From NCBI GenBank assembly GCA_016719755.1, contig JADJYM010000015.1, forward strand, positions 310,001-374,000: a stretch of DNA of 64,000 nt, read 5' to 3'. This document shows positions 59,618 through 64,000 of the stretch, piece after piece. Within the stretch, counting starts at the first letter, position 1. Every line of letters begins with the position of its first letter. Made by a program: the position numbers and the translations under genes. Under the pieces are notes generated by a model that saw nothing but the letters and a program-made list of their open reading frames with translations, did no database searches and was not told where the DNA came from. This DNA is from Novosphingobium sp. GTDB lineage: Bacteria > Pseudomonadota > Alphaproteobacteria > Sphingomonadales > Sphingomonadaceae.

Positions 59618-61141
59618 TTGTCCGCGCCTGATGACACCACGATCCGGCCGCTCGACCATCTCGCATCCCGCGGGGCCGACGATGCCCCCGCGCTGGTGCT
59701 GCGCGAGGGCACTGTTAGCTACAAGGACTTAAGGGATCGTGTCGCGCGGCTTGCCGGCTGGTTGAGGGCGCAGGTCCCGGAGGCTGGCGCACGAGTGGCG
59801 AGCTGGGCCGCCAAGGGTGAACTGACCTGCCTGATGCCGCTGGCTGCCGCGCGCGCGGGGCTGGTGCACGTTCCGGTCAATCCGCTGCTCAAGCACGCGC
59901 AGGTCGCGCATATCCTGGCGGACAGCGGGGCAAAACTGCTGATCGGCACGCCCGCGCGGCTGGCGACTCTTGGCGATTCCGACATTCCCGCCGGTTGCCG
60001 CGCAATTGCCGAGGCTGATGCCCTGGCCGCCGCGCGGGCCGCCAATCCGCTGCCACCAAGCCAGGCAGACCCGCATGAGCTTGCCGCGATCCTCTACACC
60101 AGCGGATCGACCGGGCGCCCCAAGGGCGTGATGCTCAGCCATGCCAATATGTGGCTGGGGGCACAGAGCGTTGCGACCTATCTTGGACTTCAGGCGGATG
60201 ACCGCGCGCTCGCCGTGCTGCCGTTGTCGTTCGATTACGGGCAGAACCAGCTGCTGTCGCACTGGTATGCCGGGGGCAGCGCGGTACCGCTGGACTATCT
60301 TGCCCCGCGTGACGTCGTGAAGGCGATTGACCGCCATGGGGTGACCACGCTTGCCGCTGTCCCGCCGCTGTGGGTGCAACTGGCCGAGCTGGACTGGCCG
60401 GCCGAAACCGCCGCGAAGCTGCGGCGGCTGACCAACAGCGGGGGCGCGCTGACCGTCGATCTCGTCCAGCGGCTGCGCGGCCTGTTCCCGCAGGCGCGGC
60501 TATTCGCCATGTACGGGCTGACCGAGGCGTTCCGCTCAACCTTCCTCGATCCCGCATTGATTGACAGCCATCCGACATCGATGGGCAAGGCCATTCCGCA
60601 CGCGGAAATCCTGGTGATTGGCGATGATGGCGCGGTGACTGGGGACGGCGAGGAGGGTGAACTGGTCCATTGCGGGCCGCTGGTGGCGCAGGGTTACTGG
60701 CAGGATGCGCGGCGCACCGCCGAACGGTTCCGCCCCGCGCCCGCCGCCTCGCGCCATGGCGGAACGGCGGTGTGGTCGGGCGACCGGGTCCGGCGCGACG
60801 CTGACGGACTGCTCTATTTCGTCGGACGCCGCGATGCCATGATCAAGAGCGCGGGCAACCGGATCAGTCCGCAGGAGATTGAGGAGGCCGCGCTGGCAAC
60901 CGGTCTGGTGGCCGAGGCCGTGGCCCTGGGGATTCCCGACGAGCGGCTGGGGCAGGCGGTTCATCTGGTGGTCCGCGCCGCTCCGGGAACTTCGGGCGCA
61001 GAGGAAGCATTGCCGCGCATCCTGCTGAAGGAGCTTCCCAACTTCATGCAGCCGCGCGTGATCCACTGGCGGGATGTCATGCCGGTTTCCCCGAACGGCA
61101 AGCTCGACCGTACCGGGCTCTATCAGGAACTTACCGCATGA
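59618..61141 (+). CDS. Acyl-CoA ligase, exosortase A system-associated
   Basis: A 507-residue AMP-forming ligase. The P-loop-like motif YTSGSTGRPKGVMLSH, the A5 motif MYGLTEAFRSTF, GDRVRRDADGLLYFVGRRDA and the catalytic lysine in SPNGKLDR are all present. It activates an organic acid to an acyl-adenylate and passes it to CoA or the locus ACP. The open frame extends far upstream over the antisense FemAB gene. TTG 59618, with GGAG 11 bases upstream, is the likely start because MSAPDDTTIRPLDHLASRGA begins the conserved part. It is coupled by ATGA to the decarboxylase. Confidence 0.88.
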   Translation: MSAPDDTTIRPLDHLASRGADDAPALVLREGTVSYKDLRDRVARLAGWLRAQVPEAGARVASWAAKGELTCLMPLAAARAGLVHVPVNPLLKHAQVAHILADSGAKLLIGTPARLATLGDSDIPAGCRAIAEADALAAARAANPLPPSQADPHELAAILYTSGSTGRPKGVMLSHANMWLGAQSVATYLGLQADDRALAVLPLSFDYGQNQLLSHWYAGGSAVPLDYLAPRDVVKAIDRHGVTTLAAVPPLWVQLAELDWPAETAAKLRRLTNSGGALTVDLVQRLRGLFPQARLFAMYGLTEAFRSTFLDPALIDSHPTSMGKAIPHAEILVIGDDGAVTGDGEEGELVHCGPLVAQGYWQDARRTAERFRPAPAASRHGGTAVWSGDRVRRDADGLLYFVGRRDAMIKSAGNRISPQEIEEAALATGLVAEAVALGIPDERLGQAVHLVVRAAPGTSGAEEALPRILLKELPNFMQPRVIHWRDVMPVSPNGKLDRTGLYQELTA

Positions 61142-62364
61142 AGCCGCTTGGCCCGATTCCCCCAGGCTTCACCGCCATCGACGGCGAGCTTGCGATTGCT
61201 GGTCGCAAGGTGAGCGCGCTGGTCGAGGAGGCGGGCGACACCCCGCTGTTCGTCTATTCCGCCGCCCTGATCCGCGCCCGTGTGGCCCAGCTTCGCTCGG
61301 CCCTGCCACGGCGCGTGGCGTTGCACTATGCGGTCAAGGCCAATCCCTATCGCCCGGTGCTTGAACTGATGGCGGGGCTGGTTGACGGGTTCGACATCGC
61401 CTCTGGCGGGGAACTCGCCATGGTCAGGGCAGCGGGGATCGATCCGGCCCGCGTCAGCTTTGCGGGGCCGGGCAAGCGGGACGCGGAGCTGGAGGCTGCC
61501 ATTGCGGCAGGGGTAACGCTCAATCTAGAATCCGAAAGCGAGGCCGACCGCGCGCTGGGAATCGCGGAGCGGCTTGGCGTCAAACCGCGCCTGGCGATCC
61601 GGGTCAATCCGGATTTCGATCTCAAGGGATCGGGCATGAAAATGGGCGGTGGGGCCAAGCCGTTCGGGATCGATGCCGAGCGGGTGCCCGCGCTTGCCCG
61701 CCGGATTATCGCCGCCGGGGCGGACTGGCGCGGCTTTCATATCTTCGCGGGTAGCCAGGCGCTCGATGCCGCCGCCATTGCCGATACCCAGGCGCAGACG
61801 CTCGACCTTGCCGCGCGGCTGGCAGAGCAGACCGGCGCGGCGCTGCCGCACTGCAACCTTGGCGGGGGGCTGGGCATTCCCTATTTCCCGGGCGACGTTC
61901 CGGTCGATCTTGCCGCCGTGGGCGCGATGCTGGGCGAGCGGCTGGAGCAGCTTCCGGCGGTTCTTGAAGAGACCGCATTCTGTATCGAGCTTGGACGTTA
62001 TCTGGTCGGTGAATCAGGAGTTTACCTCTGCCGCATCGTCGACCGCAAGCTCAGCCACGGCGAGCTGTACCTGATCACCGACGGCGGGCTTCATCACCAG
62101 CTGGCAGCCAGCGGCAACTTCGGAACGGTGGTGCGCCGCAACTATCCCGTGGCGATCGCCAGCCGCTTCGGGGCGGAAGTGGAAGAGGAGGCCAATGTCG
62201 TCGGCTGCCTGTGCACCCCGCTGGACCGGCTTGCCGACAAGGGCGGCTTTCCGCGTGCGGAAGTGGGTGATCTCGTCGCCGTGTTCTGCGCCGGGGCATA
62301 CGGCGCCAGCGCCAGCCCGGCGGCCTTTCTGGGCCAGGGTCCGGCACGGGAAATGCTGGTTTAA
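61138..62364 (+). CDS. Pyridoxal-dependent decarboxylase, exosortase A system-associated
   Basis: A 408-residue fold III PLP enzyme related to diaminopimelate/ornithine decarboxylases. The PLP lysine is K67 (ALHYAVKANPYRP); the phosphate-binding loop is CNLGGGLGIPYFPGDVPVDL; the second-subunit cysteine is in GCLCTPLDRLADKG. It probably makes an amine or amino-acid derivative that decorates the polysaccharide. It overlaps the ligase by four bases (ATGA at 61138). Confidence 0.9.
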   Translation: MKPLGPIPPGFTAIDGELAIAGRKVSALVEEAGDTPLFVYSAALIRARVAQLRSALPRRVALHYAVKANPYRPVLELMAGLVDGFDIASGGELAMVRAAGIDPARVSFAGPGKRDAELEAAIAAGVTLNLESESEADRALGIAERLGVKPRLAIRVNPDFDLKGSGMKMGGGAKPFGIDAERVPALARRIIAAGADWRGFHIFAGSQALDAAAIADTQAQTLDLAARLAEQTGAALPHCNLGGGLGIPYFPGDVPVDLAAVGAMLGERLEQLPAVLEETAFCIELGRYLVGESGVYLCRIVDRKLSHGELYLITDGGLHHQLAASGNFGTVVRRNYPVAIASRFGAEVEEEANVVGCLCTPLDRLADKGGFPRAEVGDLVAVFCAGAYGASASPAAFLGQGPAREMLV

Positions 62365-62543
62365 CACCTGCTTGGTGCACTGTCCCGCTTTGGGACCGGG
62401 GTGTTTTCGCCACCGAATCTGCACACAAGGCTAACGCAATATTCACCCTTTTTACCGATATCGGAGCCTGAATAGCCGGGCCTTCCGTGGGGATAGGGGC
62501 ATGCTCCCAGGGGCGGCGCGGCGTTGATCAAGGGAAATGCCCG
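62365..62543. other. Spacer between decarboxylase and polysaccharide export gene
   Basis: About 180 bases with no gene. A 5-bp hairpin (GTCCC-GCTTT-GGGAC, 62382-62396) is a weak terminator candidate, and an AT-rich stretch around 62435-62465 may contain the promoter of the export operon. Confidence 0.4.
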
Positions 62544-63188
62544 ATGCCGATGACCCGTTTCTCCCGCCTGCTTGCCGGTAGCGCCATGCTGAGTCTGGCC
62601 CTGTCCGGCTGTGCCGGGGGCGCCAATGGACCGCAGCTGCCGCCCGCCAATTACGTGGCGATGCAGGAAGGCCCGGGCGAGGAATATGTCATCGGTCCGC
62701 TGGATGAACTGACGATCTTCGTCTGGCGCAATCCTGAACTTGGCGCGAAAGTGCAGGTCCGGCCCGACGGGCGGATCACCACCCCGCTGATCACCGACAT
62801 GCCGGCCGTGGGCAAGACGCCTTCGATGCTGGCCGAAGACATCAAGCTCCAACTCTCGCAGTACATCCAGGACCCGCTGGTTTCAGTGATCGTCAACAAG
62901 TTCGCCGGCACCTTCAGCCAGCAGGTCCGTGTTGTCGGCGCAACCGAAAAGCCGGCCTCGCTTCCCTACCGCGCGAATATGACCCTGCTCGATGCGATGA
63001 TCGCGGTTGGCGGGCTGTCCGAATATGCTTCGGGCAACCGCGCCAAGCTGATCCGCTTTGACAAAGAATCCGGCACACAAAAGGAATTCGCGATCCGCCT
63101 GGGCGATCTGCTCAAGCGCGGCGACAGCAAGGCCAATGTCATGCTGATGCCGGGCGACGTCATCATCATCCCCGAAAGCACGTTCTGA
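62544..63188 (+). CDS. Polysaccharide export lipoprotein, XrtA/PEP-CTERM type (Wza-like)
   Basis: A 214-residue outer-membrane auxiliary lipoprotein with lipobox LALSGC near residue 23. The Poly_export domain (YVIGPLDELTIFVWRNPELG) is followed by a SLBB-like repeat (VRVVGATEKPASLPYRANMT, then LLDAMIAVGGLSEYASGNRA) and ends MPGDVIIIPESTF. It should form the channel that exports the exopolysaccharide. AGGGAA is seven bases before ATG 62544; an in-frame ATG at 62550 is a second choice. It is followed after 25 bases by the chain-length determinant gene. Confidence 0.92.
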   Translation: MPMTRFSRLLAGSAMLSLALSGCAGGANGPQLPPANYVAMQEGPGEEYVIGPLDELTIFVWRNPELGAKVQVRPDGRITTPLITDMPAVGKTPSMLAEDIKLQLSQYIQDPLVSVIVNKFAGTFSQQVRVVGATEKPASLPYRANMTLLDAMIAVGGLSEYASGNRAKLIRFDKESGTQKEFAIRLGDLLKRGDSKANVMLMPGDVIIIPESTF

Positions 63189-63213
63189 GGAAGGGGCGGG
63201 CCAGGGGCAACGC

Positions 63214-64000
63214 ATGACCAACATCTACGACGAACTGCGCTCGGCGCTCCATTCGGTCTGGCACCGCCGCTGGCTGGCGCTGGGCGTCGCCTGGGCGGTG
63301 TGCCTGCTCGGCTGGCTGGTGGTGGCGCTGATCCCCAACAGCTATGAATCGAAAGCGCGCATCTACGTCCAGATCGACGATGTCATCGCCGAGACGACCG
63401 GCATCGGCATGGGTGACCGCAAGCGCGAGATCGACCGAGTCCAGCAGACCCTGACCAGCGCGATCAACCTGGAAAAGGTGATCCGCGGCACCGCCGTCGG
63501 CGAGGAAGTGACCACGCCCAAGCAGATGGAAGGCGCGGTCCTGGGGCTGGAAAAGAAGATCAAGGTCGAAAGCGTCAAGGACAACCTGTTCACGATCACC
63601 GCCAGCTATGGCGACGGATCGCGCAGCGATGCCGAGAACGCCAAGATCGCTCAGGACATCGTCCAGAAGCTGATCGACATCTTCCGCGAGGAAAACCTCT
63701 CGGGCAGCCGCGGGCAGATGACCCAGTCGCTCGATTTCATGGACCAGCAGCTGGCTTCGCGCCAGAAGGAACTGGAAAGCGCCGAACAGAAGCGCCTGGC
63801 CTTCGAGGCGCAGAACCCGGACCTGGTCCAGGGCGGCGTTTCGGTGATGCAGCGCCTTGAGGCCTCGCGCGCTGAGCTGCGCGGGATCGATGCCGATCTC
63901 GCCGCCGCGCAGAGCGCGCTTGCCGCGATCAACGGCCAGCTTGCGGGCACACCGCAAAGCCTGCCCGGCTCCGGCCCAACGGGCGGGGCGCGCTCGGCAC
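63214..64000 (+). CDS. XrtA-associated chain-length determinant (Wzz type), 3' truncated
   Basis: 262 codons are visible before the window ends. An N-terminal Wzz domain with one membrane helix (LALGVAWAVCLLGWLVVALI) is followed by NSYESKARIYVQIDDV and a long charged helical region (DFMDQQLASRQKELESAEQK) forming the periplasmic coiled coil. It sets exopolysaccharide chain length and normally works with a tyrosine autokinase that would lie downstream. No stop codon in the window. Confidence 0.9.
   Translation, partial: MTNIYDELRSALHSVWHRRWLALGVAWAVCLLGWLVVALIPNSYESKARIYVQIDDVIAETTGIGMGDRKREIDRVQQTLTSAINLEKVIRGTAVGEEVTTPKQMEGAVLGLEKKIKVESVKDNLFTITASYGDGSRSDAENAKIAQDIVQKLIDIFREENLSGSRGQMTQSLDFMDQQLASRQKELESAEQKRLAFEAQNPDLVQGGVSVMQRLEASRAELRGIDADLAAAQSALAAINGQLAGTPQSLPGSGPTGGARSA

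Noticed and set aside
1..64000. CRISPR arrays, rRNA genes, transposase-bearing insertion sequences
   Set aside because: No regularly spaced repeats, no rRNA sequence and no transposase motifs were seen; the only mobile-element recombinase is the tyrosine integrase.

Overview
The window is GC-rich alphaproteobacterial chromosome, most likely from a Sphingomonadales member (Novosphingobium/Sphingobium-like). This rests on four TonB-dependent receptors, an exosortase A (XrtA)-associated exopolysaccharide locus, a DUF6118 plus Ti-type TraA mobile element, and codon usage; the assignment is an inference from gene content.

Layout. Positions 1-13.8 kb are ordinary core genome: a truncated MFS permease, pgsA, a TonB-like periplasmic protein, oxyR, rnd, aspS, a secreted TPR-type protein, the acpP-fabF-mltG fatty-acid/peptidoglycan set, an alkyl sulfatase, a Prx5-type peroxiredoxin, a 2'-5' RNA ligase-like protein and tRNA-Met(CAT).

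Positions 13.76-27.70 kb are an integrative mobilizable element inserted into the 3' end of tRNA-Met. A 15-bp direct repeat bounds it. It carries a DUF6118 protein, a TraA relaxase/helicase, an oriT with a Ti/RSF1010-like nic site, TraC- and TraD-like proteins, a tyrosine integrase, AlpA and a second HTH protein. It has no type IV secretion genes, so it would depend on a helper. Its cargo is an ECF sigma factor and TPR Ser/Thr kinase pair, divergent from a Cys-rich mini-protein, a secreted protein and an autotransporter, plus a phosphoribosyltransferase broken by a 19-bp tandem duplication.

Positions 28-38.9 kb and 50-54.9 kb look like two halves of one catabolic regulon. They contain TonB receptors, two related TetR regulators, a GDSL hydrolase, a type-B carboxylesterase, an OprB porin, and the alpha and beta subunits of a C-glycoside deglycosidase-type enzyme (beta frameshifted). 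Six copies of a 5-3-5 palindrome, TAATC-N3-GATTA, lie in front of these genes; three of the four best promoters are TTGACA-N16-18-TAATCR with the palindrome on the -10 box. I infer a shared TetR-controlled regulon for taking up and cleaving glycosylated or esterified plant-type compounds.

Positions 38.9-50 kb hold a frameshifted CDP-alcohol phosphatidyltransferase, a TonB receptor plus concentrative nucleoside transporter operon, two flavoprotein oxidoreductases (one fused to a TVP38-type membrane domain), a DUF1499 protein, a thioesterase and a GDSL lipoprotein. Positions 55-64 kb hold a tyrosine phosphatase-like protein, an alpha/beta hydrolase, and the start of the XrtA exopolysaccharide locus: two hydrolases, an ACP and a FemAB-like protein on the minus strand; an acyl-CoA ligase, PLP decarboxylase, export lipoprotein and chain-length determinant on the plus strand.

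Three genes (at about 24.98, 39.20 and 50.34 kb) are each broken by a single small insertion. They may be recent pseudogenes or assembly errors.
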